A stretch of 53,633 nucleotides of DNA from JBEHWX01 sp048498995 (GTDB lineage: Bacteria; Bacteroidota; Ignavibacteria; OLB7), in the NCBI GenBank assembly GCA_048498995.1, contig JBEHWX010000037.1, forward strand, positions 1-53,633, in the 5' to 3' direction. Positions within the stretch are counted from its first letter, which is position 1. The number at the start of each line of letters is the position of its first letter. Shown here piece by piece: positions 32,821-42,109 of this stretch. Under the pieces are notes generated by a model. That model was not told the origin of the DNA. It was given only the letters and a program-made list of their open reading frames with translations, and did not search any database. The position numbers and the translations under genes were made by a program.

Positions 32821-33152
32821 TCTCGTCCGGAGCCGCGACGACGGGAACATCATTTCGAGAAACGGGCGTCGGGGATCGTGCTCAGCATGGTCGCCGGCGC
32901 CCGTTGCTTGTCCGGCCGAACGGGACGAAGCTCCCCGGCTGGGAAGTTTCCCCGGCATCGATATCTTTGCGGCCGACGGACGGCGGCGCGTCCCCAACGG
33001 TGGAACGGTAGAGAAGGGTCCAGAGTCCGGCGCGCGCCGAGTGTCCACACCCCACACGGAACAGGCAACGGTTTCCGAACATGTCAGCGACGATCCTTCC
33101 GGCCGCGTGTCGGGAGGGGATCGGGTATCATACACTATCTACGGTCCGAGCC
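32821..33152. other. gene-free gap
   Basis: I see no coding sequence in these 330 bases. A long-loop inverted repeat, AACGGGCG (32861-32868) with CGCCCGTT (32898-32905), is the only structure noted. The last 12 bases before the next ATG (GTCCGAGCCATG, including the start codon) are identical to part of the 73-bp repeat unit. Confidence 0.5.
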
Positions 33153-33536
33153 ATGCAAACCATCTCCATCGACCCCAATCAGGGCGTCGTGTCGGTCGAT
33201 CTGCTCTTTCCGACACCACAGGTCACCACCTATCGACTCCAGATCTTCAAGCCGAACAGCAACGATCTTCTCCTGGACGTGACCGGCAACAACCAGAACA
33301 CGGACGACGACACGTACGCGCTGCCGATGCCGCCGAGCGGGAACACCGGGTGCCTGCTCTGGTGCACGGCCACGACGATCGATCCGCAGGGAGCGGGGAA
33401 CAACTACCAGGTGCAGATGGCCGTGTCGCAGGCCGACGCGACCACCGGCGCCAAGACGCAGCTCGGCGTGGTCGACGCAAGCGGCACCACGACCGCCACG
33501 CACGTGACCAACATTCTCACGGCGACGCTCGCCTAA
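33153..33536 (+). CDS. small beta-rich protein of unknown function
   Basis: The 127-aa product lacks a signal peptide and is rich in Thr, Gln, Asn and Asp (DVTGNNQNTDDDTYALPMPPSG, ATTIDPQGAGNNYQVQMAVSQADATTG). It begins with strand-like SIDPNQGVVSVDLLFPTPQVTTYRLQIFKP, giving the impression of a single beta-sandwich domain. I do not recognise it. It precedes the outer-membrane-like protein gene at 33556 by 19 bp and is likely co-transcribed with it. Start 33153 lacks a Shine-Dalgarno; an in-frame ATG at 33081 would add 24 unremarkable residues. Confidence 0.62.
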   Translation: MQTISIDPNQGVVSVDLLFPTPQVTTYRLQIFKPNSNDLLLDVTGNNQNTDDDTYALPMPPSGNTGCLLWCTATTIDPQGAGNNYQVQMAVSQADATTGAKTQLGVVDASGTTTATHVTNILTATLA

Positions 33537-33555
33537 GCCACAACCGGAGTACATC

Positions 33556-34704
33556 ATGATCACCACTGTTACCATGCCTCGCATGGCGCGGCGCGCGCTC
33601 GTGCTGCTGTTCCTTCTGTTCGGCGTGGCCACCGCCTCGGCGCAGGTGGACTCGAGCACGTTCGCCGACAGCCTGCTGCAGCACCTTTCCGGTCAGATCG
33701 ACATGGCGGTGCCGGACTATCCGGCCTTCGCCATCCTGGACGCGCATCCGACCACGATCCTCCGTCCCTCGAAGCTCCGGACGGTGGCCCTGACGCTGGC
33801 CGGCATCGCCGCGCAGGGAGCCATTCCCTCCTCCTTCGCGCTGGAGGTGGCGCCGTACGGACTGGCCGCCGGCAACCAGTCGCTTGCCTCCTATCGGAGC
33901 AATCACCTGCTCAACTCCCTCAGGATCTCGCTCGGCACCGGCACCGATTCCTCCGGCGGACGATCGGTGGCGCTCGGCCTGCGCCTGACGCCGATCGACA
34001 ACACCGACCTTCGGATGAACGAGGCGTTTCTGAGCTCCCTGTTCGATATCGGCGCCAAGATCACCCAGATCGAATCCAACTGCATGGGACAGGTGCTGGC
34101 CGCGCAGAACATGACGCGCGTGCAGTACCTCTCGCTGCCGCCGGCGCAGAAGGCGAGCGTCGATTCGCTGGTGCGCTCGTGCGCCGCGCAGAACGAGGTG
34201 GCCACGCTCGACTCGCAGATCGTCTCCGGCCGCGTGAAGTATCAGGAGCAGATGTGGAACGGTGAGATTCTCGATATCGGCCTGGCCGTGCGCGGCGACT
34301 CGCCGGACAGCCTGGCGAAGAACTCCTTCCTCTCCGGCTACGGCTTCTGGACCACCTACGCGCATCCCCTCTTCGGACAGAGCGGACAGATTCTGATCGG
34401 CGTCAACGCCGCCTCCACCCGCGCGGCGGTTTCGGACAGCTTCATGCTCGCCTCGATCTCGCTCGGCGCGCGGCTCTACATCGGCACAAACGCGCTGAAG
34501 GGCTTCGTGGACTACACCGGCACCGGCGCCATCGCGTTGAAGGGGGAGAGCGCGGGAGGGCTCACCGGCTCGCTGCAGGCGGGCGTGGAGATGCGCGTGA
34601 TCGACGGCCTCTGGCTCGACGGCAGCCTCGGCTACCGGCATGTTCCCGGAAGCCCAGCGATCTTCACCCACACGATCAACCTTCGCCTGGCCGCGCTCCC
34701 CTGA
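33556..34704 (+). CDS. exported, probably outer-membrane beta-barrel protein
   Basis: The 382-aa product has a signal peptide (RRALVLLFLLFGVATASA) and alternating-residue strands typical of an outer-membrane barrel, especially near the C-terminus: GQILIGVNAAST, MLASISLGARLYIG, LKGFVDYTGTGAIAL, GLTGSLQAGVEMRVIDGLWLDGSLGYR and a final THTINLRLAAL. No family recognised. The ATG at 33556 has GGAG with a 6-nt spacer. It lies 19 bp after the small gene at 33153. A UUCG-capped terminator hairpin follows at 34741. Confidence 0.75.
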   Translation: MITTVTMPRMARRALVLLFLLFGVATASAQVDSSTFADSLLQHLSGQIDMAVPDYPAFAILDAHPTTILRPSKLRTVALTLAGIAAQGAIPSSFALEVAPYGLAAGNQSLASYRSNHLLNSLRISLGTGTDSSGGRSVALGLRLTPIDNTDLRMNEAFLSSLFDIGAKITQIESNCMGQVLAAQNMTRVQYLSLPPAQKASVDSLVRSCAAQNEVATLDSQIVSGRVKYQEQMWNGEILDIGLAVRGDSPDSLAKNSFLSGYGFWTTYAHPLFGQSGQILIGVNAASTRAAVSDSFMLASISLGARLYIGTNALKGFVDYTGTGAIALKGESAGGLTGSLQAGVEMRVIDGLWLDGSLGYRHVPGSPAIFTHTINLRLAALP

Positions 34705-34740
34705 ACGCCGCGATCGTCGATCGCATCTTGTATCGAGAGA

Positions 34741-34774
34741 ACGACGGGGAGGGGCTTCGGCTTCTCCCCGTCGT
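34741..34774 (+). terminator. hairpin terminator with UUCG loop
   Basis: ACGACGGGGAG (34741-34751) pairs with CTCCCCGTCGT (34764-34774); inside the loop GC-TTCG-GC can form a UUCG tetraloop. It lies 36 bp after the barrel gene stop codon. The remaining gap to 35196 holds no gene I can support. Confidence 0.7.
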
Positions 34775-35196
34775 CGTTCATCGCCGCCCGATTCATCATC
34801 GCTCCGCTCATCATCGCGGTTTCCTCTCGTCCATCCGCGCGCGCCGTGGCGTCCCGTCGATCGCGAGCCCGGTGGCGCCGTCCGGCGGCGTGGAGCGTGG
34901 CGCGCGGCAGGCGTCCGACCAGGTCGGCGATCTCGAACCGGCGGTCGCGCATGGGAAGGATGGGTGATGGCCGGAAGTGGGGGGAGGATGCTCGCGCGCG
35001 GATTCTCGAAACGCCGCGTGATGCGCTTCGGGGAAGAAGCGCGCCCGTTCGTGACCGAACTTCACGCGCCGTGAACGTGCGTCGGATCACGGATGGGCGC
35101 ACCACGCGAATCCGCGCCGGCAACGACGCTTCGAGGGGTTGGCACGGGTTCTAAGGGCGTGGAGCAGACCGGAATGCAACCAAATCGCGATGAGCC

Positions 35197-35631
35197 ATGA
35201 GCACGAGTACCAGAATCTGCACGATCATAGCCGGACTGCTGATCACCGTCACCGCGCAGGCGCAGCAGCGTCAGAGCTCGAGCACCCCGCGCGCCACGCG
35301 CGCCGTCTGGACCGAGCGGGAGTCGGTGACCGAATCCACGGCGATGTCGAAGAGCGCCGGATCGCGGACGGTCACGCTGAGCCAGGCGAAGCTCACGGCC
35401 GCCGGCGATTATCTGGACGTGTCGTTCACGCTGGCGCGGGAGTCGGCGATATCGCTGGAGATGGTGGCGGCCACCGGCGGGCTCCCCTATCGGCTGATCG
35501 AGGGGAAGAGATATCCGGCCGGAGAGCAGAGCGAGCGGATCGACGTCGGCGGCATGCTCCCCGGCACCTACATCCTCCGCGTCTCGACGCGCAACGGCGT
35601 CTCGCAGCAGCGGATCACGATCACGCGGTGA
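35197..35631 (+). CDS. small secreted protein consisting mainly of a T9SS-type sorting tail
   Basis: The 144-aa product has a signal peptide (RICTIIAGLLITVTAQAQ) and about 40 linker residues. A single domain follows whose end, MLPGTYILRVSTRNGVSQQRITITR, has the L-x-x-G-x-Y-x-L-x-V then K/R-rich beta strand layout of type A T9SS C-terminal domains. The preceding strands (YLDVSFTLARESAISLEMVAATGGLPYRL) fit the same beta-sandwich. There is almost no passenger. It may be a degraded T9SS cargo, or a protein using the fold independently. It stands alone, convergent with the gene at 35771. Confidence 0.7.
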   Translation: MSTSTRICTIIAGLLITVTAQAQQRQSSSTPRATRAVWTERESVTESTAMSKSAGSRTVTLSQAKLTAAGDYLDVSFTLARESAISLEMVAATGGLPYRLIEGKRYPAGEQSERIDVGGMLPGTYILRVSTRNGVSQQRITITR

Positions 35632-35670
35632 ACTCCGGGCTCGCAACCGGAAGCCACTCGTGCGGGCGAT

Positions 35671-35719
35671 GTTCTCTCCCCCATGGGGAGAACCGGCGAG
35701 GGGCGTGGAGACGCTCCCC
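35671..35719. terminator. paired hairpins between convergent genes
   Basis: GTTCTC/GAGAAC (35671-35676 with 35688-35693, around a CCCCCATGGGG core) and a following GGGGCGT/ACG-CTCCCC element lie between the convergent genes ending at 35631 and 35771. They would terminate in both directions. No T-tract. Confidence 0.45.
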
Positions 35720-35770
35720 GTCCCTTGCCGCCGTCCCCGCCGCCAAGCGCTTCCCGATCGATGCCTCACG

Positions 35771-37819
35771 TCACGAAGCGCCGTCCGGTCCGTTGTCGTC
35801 GGATCCTTCGTCATCGGATTCCTCCGCGGCCGGTTCCGCGTCGGCGGACCGCGCGGCGACCGATCCGACGCCGGCGCGCCAGCGAGAAACCGGGCCCGCC
35901 GCCTGGGCCTCCGGATAGAACCTGGCGCCGTCGACACTCCTGACCACGCGGAGCATCGGGCGGTTGACGTCGAGCTCCAGGTGGACGATCCGTACTTCTC
36001 CGAACGCCGCCAGATCGGCGGCGATCCTGTTCTCCGCGTCGATCCGCTCCCGACTCTCACCGAACAGCCGAGAGGCCGGACGCCGCAGCAACACCCCGAG
36101 CACAAACAGGGGAGGCTCGGTCGAGAGGCGGAGTACCTTCCGCATCAGATAGGCCTCGACCACGCCGGGGATCCGGGTCACGTGCGCGCGGATCCGCGCC
36201 AGTTGCGCCTCGGGGAGGCCATGCGGCTCGTAGACATCGTTGAACCTGAGCTGCGAGCGCTCCACGCGCGCCTGCTCCGCCTGCCGCTCCCGGCTGGCGA
36301 TCTCCCCCTCGCTCTTCTCGCGATAGCGCGCCACCAGCGCGTCGGCATCGCCGAACCGCCGCTGCCCGGTCAGATAGGCGTACATGCTCTCCACCCCCTC
36401 CAGCACCAGCGACGGGCGCTCCTCGATGGCCCCCTCGATCATGCCGAGTCCCGTCTCCTCGCCACGCGCCAGCCCGATCCGACCGAGCGCGAAGCGTGCC
36501 TCCGGGTGAGCCGGATTCGCCTGGAGTATCCGTGCATAGAGCGGCTCGGCCGCATCGATCCCACGCTCGGCGGCGACGAGCTCGGCCAGCTGTTCGAGCT
36601 CCTCGGTACTCAGCGTGCTCCCGGAGCGCTCCTTCTCCTCCAGATCCACCCGCTTCCGTCGCGCGGCCATGGCGCGATCGTACCGCGCCTTCCAGATCGG
36701 ATCGTACTGCTCGGCCAGCTCCTTCTGGAGCGTGGCAAGCATCTCCGGCAGCGCCCGATCCAACAGGGTCTCGGCGGCCGATGGCGAGGAGATCTCCGTG
36801 AAGACTCCCCGCACGCCGAGCCTGCCGAGGCGCGCGTTGAGCGTCACCTCGCTCCCCACGGCCACGCCACCGACGGCCAGCGCCTCGTTCAGCCAGATCT
36901 TCCCCTGACCGGGATCGAGCTCGTGGCGCAGCGCGCGCTCCGCCCCGGCCAGGGCATCCGTGGGGAATACCGCGCTCCGCCCCCGCTCGGCCAGCCCGGT
37001 CCAGTAGACCCGCTCGAGGTAGGCCCCGGCCACCATCTCCTGCACGATGGCGCGCCCCACGAGCTCCGGCCCGACCATCTCCGCGGCGCGGCGGTCGGCG
37101 TCCAGCGTCTGGAGAATGGTCAGGGTGATGCCGTACGGGGCCGTCCATCCGGCCAGGCGCGTTGCCACGCGGGCAACGTGCGGCGCCAGCCAGTGTGCGC
37201 CGATACGATCCTGAAGGCGCCCCCAGAAGCCGGCCAGCGGCTCGATCGTCCGGAGGAACGCGGAGTAGATGCCGCGGCGAAGGCCGAGCAGCTGAAAGAG
37301 GAGCGCCTCGAGCTCCTCGGCCGAGACCGACTGCAGCAGCTGCATCCCGATCACGAGATACTCGCGCCGGAATCCGGGAAACGCCCGTCCCTCCTCCGGA
37401 ACCAGCCCGAGCGAGCGGTCGGAGACGATCCGGATGTCGGAGATCCGCCGCAGCCGATAGCTCTCCAGCGCCTCGCGGACCATCTCCCGTAGCGCGGGCG
37501 CCTGGCCGGCGGGGATGGGGATTCCCGGCGGAGGATCCGCTTTCGGCATCGCCGAGCGCCACAGAACCCGGAGCGCCGCGCCGGCGCGAAGCTTCGAGAA
37601 TGCCTGACGTCCGACCGGCAGGAGAATAAGGCTGCAGAGGAGCAGGAGCACGCCGGCCAGCCCGAGCAGCACGGTCGCGAGCATGGCGGCCACGGCCAGG
37701 ATGCTGGCGCCCCAGATTCCCAGCACCACGAGCACGACCCGCGCGGCAAAGAGACCGGAGCGCTCGACGGACATCAGCAGCAGGCGCGAGCATCGCTCGA
37801 CGGGTGACATTTTCGACAT
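35771..37819 (-). CDS. M48-like protein lacking HExxH, fused to a TPR-like region
   Basis: The 682-aa product has two N-terminal transmembrane helices (about residues 20-70), a domain resembling M48-family peptidases (about 85-330) and a TPR-like helical region (about 400-500, with EPLYARILQANPAHPEARFALGRIGLARGE). In M48 proteins the block -YLVIG-x-LL-x-x-LS-x-E-x-x-A-V-L-A-HE-x-x-H would carry the zinc site. Here it reads REYLVIGMQLLQSVSAEELEALLFQLLG, with no His or Glu where HExxH belongs. The fold seems kept but catalysis lost, suggesting a scaffold or regulatory role. The C-terminus is highly acidic. Start 37819 is the first ATG; 37810 is an alternative. Confidence 0.75.
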   Translation of the reverse strand: MSKMSPVERCSRLLLMSVERSGLFAARVVLVVLGIWGASILAVAAMLATVLLGLAGVLLLLCSLILLPVGRQAFSKLRAGAALRVLWRSAMPKADPPPGIPIPAGQAPALREMVREALESYRLRRISDIRIVSDRSLGLVPEEGRAFPGFRREYLVIGMQLLQSVSAEELEALLFQLLGLRRGIYSAFLRTIEPLAGFWGRLQDRIGAHWLAPHVARVATRLAGWTAPYGITLTILQTLDADRRAAEMVGPELVGRAIVQEMVAGAYLERVYWTGLAERGRSAVFPTDALAGAERALRHELDPGQGKIWLNEALAVGGVAVGSEVTLNARLGRLGVRGVFTEISSPSAAETLLDRALPEMLATLQKELAEQYDPIWKARYDRAMAARRKRVDLEEKERSGSTLSTEELEQLAELVAAERGIDAAEPLYARILQANPAHPEARFALGRIGLARGEETGLGMIEGAIEERPSLVLEGVESMYAYLTGQRRFGDADALVARYREKSEGEIASRERQAEQARVERSQLRFNDVYEPHGLPEAQLARIRAHVTRIPGVVEAYLMRKVLRLSTEPPLFVLGVLLRRPASRLFGESRERIDAENRIAADLAAFGEVRIVHLELDVNRPMLRVVRSVDGARFYPEAQAAGPVSRWRAGVGSVAARSADAEPAAEESDDEGSDDNGPDGAS

Positions 37820-38319
37820 GATTCTCAGAGCGTGAATACCGCCGTCCCGGCCGGATCGGCGGAGAGCATGCGACCGACCGCCGGAAACGTGGTCACGAAG
37901 ATAACCGCTCCGGCGACAGCCGGGCCCTTTCCGATGGCGCGGAATCGGCTCCGCGCGACACGGTGTTCATGCGAAGCCCCAACGATGACGAGGGCTCGAT
38001 CGGTGTGTTGTTCATCGTCGGGTCGAACCGTATGTTCTTCCGGCGCGTCCGGCCCACGGGATCTCCCCGCATCCGATCCGCATCGGCTCGCATGCGTCCC
38101 ACGGCCTCGATCGACGTGCCACGCGCATCCGCCAATCCGGTTTCTTCAACAGCCCGCCTCGATCGTGGAGTGATACATGTCGAGGTTTCGGTGTCGTTAG
38201 CAGACATGCCCAGACGACGAGTACACCCGAAGGTCGTACGGTCATCGCAACGAGGATCGTCGCGCGCTCCCCACGGGGAGGGCCGGAATGGTCGTTGCCC
38301 TGCCCGTCGGCGGCATCCG
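37820..38319. other. intergenic region between divergent genes
   Basis: About 500 bp separate the divergent M48-like and outer-membrane-like genes. I see no convincing gene, terminator or repeat. Plus-strand frames over it are basic and low-complexity; one of them continues into the gene at 38320, which is why that gene's start is uncertain. Confidence 0.5.
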
Positions 38320-39066
38320 ATGGCGGCCGCGGCGCTGCTGCTGCTGGCAATGCTGCTGGTGGCGCCGTCCAGGGGAACCGCGCAGCTGAACCGCCCCTCG
38401 GAGAATTTTCCGGTGGATATGACCCGTCCGGAGCCGAGCACGGTGACGATCATGGCCGGGCTGGGAACCACCCTCGTCAGGCAGTTCAACATGCGCCTGG
38501 CCGGCCGACGCTACGAGGAGCTCCGTCCGGACGCGATCACCCTCTTCTTCTATCGGAGCCTGCTGCAAACGGAGCCGGACGATCCGTACACGCTCGGCCT
38601 GGAGTTCTGCGTGCACGCCGGCCTTCCGAAGCCGAGCCGGTTCAACGCCTTCTCCCTCGGGCTTCAGCTCAGGAGCATCGGCTTCCGGACCCCGTCGTTC
38701 GGCGTGTATACCATCGCGAACCTCGCCGCCGAGCAGGCCAACGTCACCCTCTACCGCTCCCCCGGTCCCGTCGGGGACACCGGCCCGACCGTGTTCGCCT
38801 CCTCCTGGTTCGACGTCCGCTGCGATCTCGGCATGGCCGCCGATTTCGGCATCACGACGCGGGAGACGAAGGTGCAGCTCGATCCCTTCACCGAGCGGAT
38901 CGAGCAGCACAAGTTCCTGGTGGAGGCGCGGGTCGGCTACGCCTTCAGTCCCTACATCACCGACTGGGAGCGGGCGGAGATTCTCGGATTCCGCCGTCCG
39001 GAGGCGCTGAACTCGGCATTCTACGCCACCATCAGAATCGGAAGCAGCTTCACCGTGCAGGAGTGA
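38320..39066 (+). CDS. exported outer-membrane-like protein, unknown function
   Basis: From the ATG at 38320 the 248-aa product has a signal peptide (MAAAALLLLAMLLVAPSRGTAQ) and a beta-rich body with aromatic-ended strands (TLGLEFCVHAGLPKP, FNAFSLGLQLRSIGFRTP, KFLVEARVGYAF, AFYATIRIGSSFTVQE). A final strand ending in Phe-Thr-Val is consistent with an outer-membrane barrel. The frame stays open for 119 codons upstream, with another ATG at 38206, but that extension is Arg-rich and would bury the signal peptide. No family recognised. The IgGFc-like gene follows in the same orientation after about 200 bp. Confidence 0.68.
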   Translation: MAAAALLLLAMLLVAPSRGTAQLNRPSENFPVDMTRPEPSTVTIMAGLGTTLVRQFNMRLAGRRYEELRPDAITLFFYRSLLQTEPDDPYTLGLEFCVHAGLPKPSRFNAFSLGLQLRSIGFRTPSFGVYTIANLAAEQANVTLYRSPGPVGDTGPTVFASSWFDVRCDLGMAADFGITTRETKVQLDPFTERIEQHKFLVEARVGYAFSPYITDWERAEILGFRRPEALNSAFYATIRIGSSFTVQE

Positions 39067-39262
39067 TCCCCCCCGCGTCCCGCTCCGCCGCCCGCGTCCC
39101 GCTCCACCCCCGCGTCGTGCTCCGGCGCCCCGCTCTCGCCATCTCCTCTCTTTCTCTTCTCTCGATCGTATTCCGTCCCCGGCTGTCAGGCCCCTCCGCG
39201 ACCTCGTGTCTGAGAGGGTGTGAACGGCGTACCGCCCCGGCGCCATATCCCGCAGTACCGGA

Positions 39263-41905
39263 ATGCACGGAATCATGGACAGATCATCTACATCGTGGTC
39301 GCGACTGCATGCCGGAACCCCTCTGATTCTGGCGGCGGTTCTCCTGCTCCTCGGCTCGATCCTCTCGAACGTGGCCTTCGGCCAGCAGACACGCACTCCC
39401 TACGGCCGGCGATTCCTGGTGCCGATCCCGGACACCATAGGCTGCGCTCTCACCTATTTCAAGAGCCCGGTGAAGGACGCCGCGTGGCTGGTGATCTTCG
39501 CGCAGAAGCAGGCCAGCGTCACCATCACCGGCAGCGGCTCCAGCCGGACGGTGACGGTACAGCCGGCCAGCTCGACCACGATCCCGCTCCCGACCCTGGC
39601 CAAGGGCTCCCCGTTCCTCCGCGCGGTCGCGACCCCCTCCCGGGAGCTCTACGAGGTCCGCTCCGATCAGCCGGTGGCGGTTACCTGCTTCGTGATGACC
39701 ACGCAGGGGGCCGAGGCGTTCTCCCCCTTCCCGGTCGAGCGGTGGGGAAAGGAATATTACGCGATGGGGCTGGCCGCGGACATGGTCAGCGATGTTCAGA
39801 GCGTGGGCGATGAAAAGGTGCGGCAGCTCCCGCACAGCGCGCCGGCCGAGCTGGTGATCGTCGCGGCCGAGGACAAGACCGACGTCCGGATCGAGGCGAC
39901 CACCGACATCGGCGGGGCACGGATACGGACGGTGACGCTCAACGCCGGGGAGGCCTACATGGTGCGCACGCCGATGGTGAAGATCGGCGACAACACCACG
40001 CACGATCTCTCCGGCACCCATATCGTCGCCAGCAAGCCGGTCGGCCTTCTTTCGGGGAACACCCGCTCCAGCGGCCACGATCGCGCCGCCAACGGCTGCG
40101 ACACCCGCGTGGACAACACCACGCGCAACACCCTGCTGGAGTGGATGCCGTCGGTGGAGGAGGGGGGAACGTCGTTCGCCTACTGCGGCGATTTCCAGTA
40201 CGTCAACGAGCGGCCGTTCAGCTTCTGCTCGCCGCCGGTGGACGTGGTCAGGGTCTACGGCATCGCGCCGGGCACGACGGTGGTGCGCGACGTCGGCAAC
40301 AACGTGACGGTGAACGTGCAGCAGGGAGGATACACGGAGTTCGTGATGGCCAGCGCCATCACCGGCCGGAGCCGGCGTCCCTTTCAGATCACCTCCGACA
40401 AGCCGACGCAGGCGATCCACATCACCCCACCGTATTCGGATCTGACATCGAGCATCGACAGTTGGGGAACATCGATGGCGACGATGCCGCCGGCGGAGCG
40501 GTGGCTGGTGAGCGCGCGCTTCCGCGCCCCCGATACCCCGAGCGGCATGTCGCACTACGTGGTGCTGGCCGCCGAGCAGAACGCCACGGTCTGGCTCGAC
40601 GGCAAGGTGGTGAACGCCACGCCGGTGCAGGTGACGGCCCCCTATCGCTACTGGGTGCTCCCGGTGACCATCGGCGATCACAGGATCGAGTCCGAGGGAG
40701 GAAAGTTTTCGGCGATGGCGTACGGCTTCGAGCCCGGCTACGAGTGGTACCGTCCGGCGAAGGCGCAGGGTGGGGACAACTCCGGCCTGCTCCACCCCTC
40801 GACCTACGAGGAGGTGCTCGGCGCCAGCTACTCGTATGCGATACTCGGACTCGAGGTGCTGCCGGCCGACTCGCTGATGGTGAGCCCGCCGAGGTTCGCC
40901 TGCGGCGACACGCTCGCCTATCTGGAGATCACCAACGGCTACCGCCGGTCGGTCAAGCTGGCCGAGGTGAAGGTCGATCCGGCCGGCATGTTCATCCCGA
41001 ATCTCTCCGGGACGCCCGGCACGCTCCGCCCCGACGCCACCGCCAGAATCCCGGTCTCCCTCCGCGTCGGCTCTTCGACGATGCGCGCCGACGGTCTGCT
41101 GACGATCCGGATCACCGATCCGGCCACCGGCCGCACCATCGGCGTGGCGACCGATTCGCTGGCCTGGCGGCGGACGACCTACGTGGCGACCACCTCGATG
41201 CCGCGCGATTATCTCGGCATGCCGGGGGATACGGTGCCGGTGACGGTCGTGCTGGACAAGCCGCTCGACAGCGCGCACATCACCGACTTCACCATCCGCC
41301 TCGGCTACAACGGCACGGTGGTGCGCCCCGTGCTCTCCGCCACCGATTCGACGCTGACCGGCATGCTCCACGGAACGCTCCTCGACGGATGGCGCGCCAC
41401 GCCGAGAATCGCGCCCGGGGAGCTGTTGATCGACCTGAAGGCGCCCGCCGGCGCGGAGCTTCATGGCTCCGGCATTCTGCTGACGCCGCGGATGGCCACC
41501 TTCGTCGGCACCTCCGACACCAGCGAGGTCGAGCTCGAGCTTCGGGGAGCCGGCGGCGTCTGCCTGACGAACGAGGCCAAGCCGGGGCTGGTCAGGCTTC
41601 AGATGTGCGGCCTGGCCTCACGCCTGTTCGAGTTCGTGGCCGGCCAGTATTTCCTCCGGCAGAACGTTCCCGACCCCGTGGCCGATCGGACCAGGATCGA
41701 CTTCGCGATCGCCTTCGAGGGGGACACCAGGCTGGAGATCTTCGACATGGAGGGATCGCTCCGCGCGGTGCCGCTCAACGAGCACCTTTCCCCCGGCACC
41801 TACAGCGTGGAGATCGAGGGGAGCTCCCTCTCCCCCGGCGCGTACTACTACCGTATCACCTCCGGCGAGTGGACCCAGACGCGGCGGATGGTGGTGCAAC
41901 GCTGA
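39263..41905 (+). CDS. large surface protein: IgGFc-binding-like domain plus T9SS-type tail
   Basis: The 880-aa product has a signal peptide (PLILAAVLLLLGSILSNVAFGQ), an N-terminal IgGFc_binding-like domain (about residues 50-500), middle beta-sandwich regions (about 500-790) and a C-terminal sorting-type tail. The first domain shows RRFLVPIPDT, DAAWLVIFAQKQASVTITG, WGKEYYAMGLAAD and SGTHIVASKPVGLLSGN, blocks that recur in bacterial IgGFc-binding-like proteins. The tail begins QNVPDPVADRTRIDFAI and ends GAYYYRITSGEWTQTRRMVVQR, matching type A T9SS domains. In bacteria such proteins are probably adhesins or matrix components; IgG binding is not implied. The start is 39263 or 39275. Confidence 0.85.
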   Translation: MHGIMDRSSTSWSRLHAGTPLILAAVLLLLGSILSNVAFGQQTRTPYGRRFLVPIPDTIGCALTYFKSPVKDAAWLVIFAQKQASVTITGSGSSRTVTVQPASSTTIPLPTLAKGSPFLRAVATPSRELYEVRSDQPVAVTCFVMTTQGAEAFSPFPVERWGKEYYAMGLAADMVSDVQSVGDEKVRQLPHSAPAELVIVAAEDKTDVRIEATTDIGGARIRTVTLNAGEAYMVRTPMVKIGDNTTHDLSGTHIVASKPVGLLSGNTRSSGHDRAANGCDTRVDNTTRNTLLEWMPSVEEGGTSFAYCGDFQYVNERPFSFCSPPVDVVRVYGIAPGTTVVRDVGNNVTVNVQQGGYTEFVMASAITGRSRRPFQITSDKPTQAIHITPPYSDLTSSIDSWGTSMATMPPAERWLVSARFRAPDTPSGMSHYVVLAAEQNATVWLDGKVVNATPVQVTAPYRYWVLPVTIGDHRIESEGGKFSAMAYGFEPGYEWYRPAKAQGGDNSGLLHPSTYEEVLGASYSYAILGLEVLPADSLMVSPPRFACGDTLAYLEITNGYRRSVKLAEVKVDPAGMFIPNLSGTPGTLRPDATARIPVSLRVGSSTMRADGLLTIRITDPATGRTIGVATDSLAWRRTTYVATTSMPRDYLGMPGDTVPVTVVLDKPLDSAHITDFTIRLGYNGTVVRPVLSATDSTLTGMLHGTLLDGWRATPRIAPGELLIDLKAPAGAELHGSGILLTPRMATFVGTSDTSEVELELRGAGGVCLTNEAKPGLVRLQMCGLASRLFEFVAGQYFLRQNVPDPVADRTRIDFAIAFEGDTRLEIFDMEGSLRAVPLNEHLSPGTYSVEIEGSSLSPGAYYYRITSGEWTQTRRMVVQR

Positions 41906-41946
41906 GACGCCGCGAGCCGCGGTCCGGGATCCGGACCCGGAATTCC

Positions 41947-42063
41947 GGCTCGACGGTTCGGCTCGACGGTTCGGCTCGACGGTTCGGCTCGACGGTTCGG
42001 CTCGACGGTTCGGCTCGACGGTTCGGCTCGACGGTTCGGCTCGACGGTTCGGCTCGACGGTTC
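41947..42063. repeat. 13-bp tandem repeat, 9 exact copies
   Basis: GGCTCGACGGTTC is repeated nine times without any mismatch (first copy at 41947, last at 42051-42063), starting 42 bp after the surface protein stop codon. Perfect identity indicates recent expansion. The period is not a multiple of three and the array is non-coding. Confidence 0.95.
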
Positions 42064-42076
42064 GGCGATGATGATG

Positions 42077-42109
42077 CAGGCCCCGTGGTTCACCCCGCCT
42101 CGGGGCCTG
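42077..42109 (+). terminator. hairpin terminator after the surface protein and 13-bp array
   Basis: CAGGCCCCG (42077-42085) pairs exactly with CGGGGCCTG (42101-42109), followed by TCGCTTTGTAT. If it ends the surface protein transcript, the 13-bp array lies in its 3' untranslated region. Confidence 0.6.
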
